Below, piece by piece: positions 63,662 to 64,000 of a stretch of DNA of 64,000 nt; position 1 is the first letter of the stretch; every line of letters starts with the position of its first letter. Source of the DNA: Thiomicrorhabdus heinhorstiae (GTDB taxonomy: Bacteria > Pseudomonadota > Gammaproteobacteria > Thiomicrospirales > Thiomicrospiraceae); assembly GCF_013391765.2 (NCBI RefSeq), contig NZ_JACBGI020000004.1, positions 62,001 through 126,000 on the forward strand, in the 5' to 3' direction. Made by a program: the position numbers and the translations under genes. Under the pieces are notes generated by a model. The model was given only the letters and a program-made list of their open reading frames with translations, did not search any database and had not been told where the DNA came from.

Positions 63662-64000
63662 TTAATTCTGTCCCAGACGTTTTAAAAGGTTGTCCCAGGC
63701 TTTTAACTGCCGAGAACCGCCGGCGATCTCTTTTCCTTTGCCGCGTTGCCGTGCTTTCCACAAGCCTTCACCATTGAAGCTGTAGACCGGTAGCAGGTCC
63801 TGACGCTGTGTGGCGGGGAGGATTCTTTTATTCAGGTTGTCGAGTACCAGAGGAACCGATTTAGGCGTTTCATAATAGGTTAAAACCATATGTGCCTGAT
63901 TAAGGCGTATGGCTTTGACGTAGGTTAAATAGAGTTTGCTTTCCGGTACGCCGAGTGCTTTCAAGGTGAAATATTTTGCGACGGAATAGTCTTCACAATC
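63662..64000 (-). CDS. lapG: LapG-type periplasmic cysteine protease (partial, N-terminus outside the window)
   Basis: The last 112 residues are present and the frame is open to the window end. The visible start is DCEDYSVAKYFTLKALGVPE, which contains the catalytic Cys and Asp of the bacterial transglutaminase-like cysteine protease family; the catalytic His region would follow in KSVPLVLDNLN-type sequence. The C-terminus ends DNLLKRLGQN. LapG cleaves the adhesin N-terminus when LapD is not holding it. Its place directly before lapD fits this role. Confidence 0.88.
   Translation of the reverse strand, partial: DCEDYSVAKYFTLKALGVPESKLYLTYVKAIRLNQAHMVLTYYETPKSVPLVLDNLNKRILPATQRQDLLPVYSFNGEGLWKARQRGKGKEIAGGSRQLKAWDNLLKRLGQN

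Overview
The window reads as chromosome of a gammaproteobacterium. The gene order def-fmt-rsmB-ntrYX-trkAH, the TrmA, TtcA, UbiK and PotFGHI families, and two TauE/SafE-type exporters next to DsrE and cytochrome P460 proteins suggest a sulfur-oxidising member of the Thiotrichales (Thiomicrospira/Hydrogenovibrio type). That placement is inferred from protein character only; no rRNA or tRNA gene was seen.

Layout. 1-2.3 kb: an unrecognised secreted-protein and lipoprotein operon, then a decayed histidine kinase fragment. 2.3-4.9 kb: a LysR regulator divergent from a DsrE-like protein and a flavin-binding PNPOx-like protein. This block lies between the kinase fragment and the intact related kinase. 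5-7.7 kb: cytochrome P460, response regulator and sensor kinase. 7.8-10.1 kb: an accessory island with a VF530 gene flanked by short inverted motifs, an IS110-type transposase remnant and an AT-rich stand-alone RelA/SpoT-domain gene. 10.2-17.5 kb: metH, an outer-membrane protein, trmA, a TauE exporter and a small exported protein. 17.7-21.7 kb: a putrescine ABC importer (potFGHI). 21.9-25.7 kb: an M14-like peptidase and a GNAT-C39 peptidase fusion, divergent from an ATP-grasp ligase. 25.8-27.5 kb: ttcA and a lipid A-type acyltransferase. 27.5-39.4 kb: a long minus-strand operon, def-fmt-rsmB-DUF4390-ntrY-ntrX-trkA-trkH-methyltransferase-SPFH-nfeD, many of its genes overlapping or abutting. 39.5-47.9 kb: plus-strand dprA, topA, argS, a SPOR protein, ubiK and comM. 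47.9-54.8 kb: a signalling operon (small phosphate-binding-like protein, porin-like protein, giant hybrid kinase, HD-GYP regulator). 55-64 kb: a second TauE-like protein, then a Lap-type adhesin secretion and retention cluster (lapG partial, lapD, lapB, lapC, a LuxR regulator, a TolC-family channel).

How it fits together. Two modules point to biofilm control by cyclic di-GMP. The HD-GYP regulator is expected to lower the c-di-GMP pool, and LapD/LapG are expected to read it and decide whether a LapA-type adhesin stays on the surface. The adhesin itself is not in the window.

The least understood parts are the ATP-grasp/M14/GNAT-C39 locus, the PBP-porin-hybrid kinase operon with its repeated upstream motif, the RelA/SpoT gene in the mobile-looking island, and an NtrX-like regulator whose AAA+ domain has lost the residues for ATP hydrolysis and sigma-54 contact.
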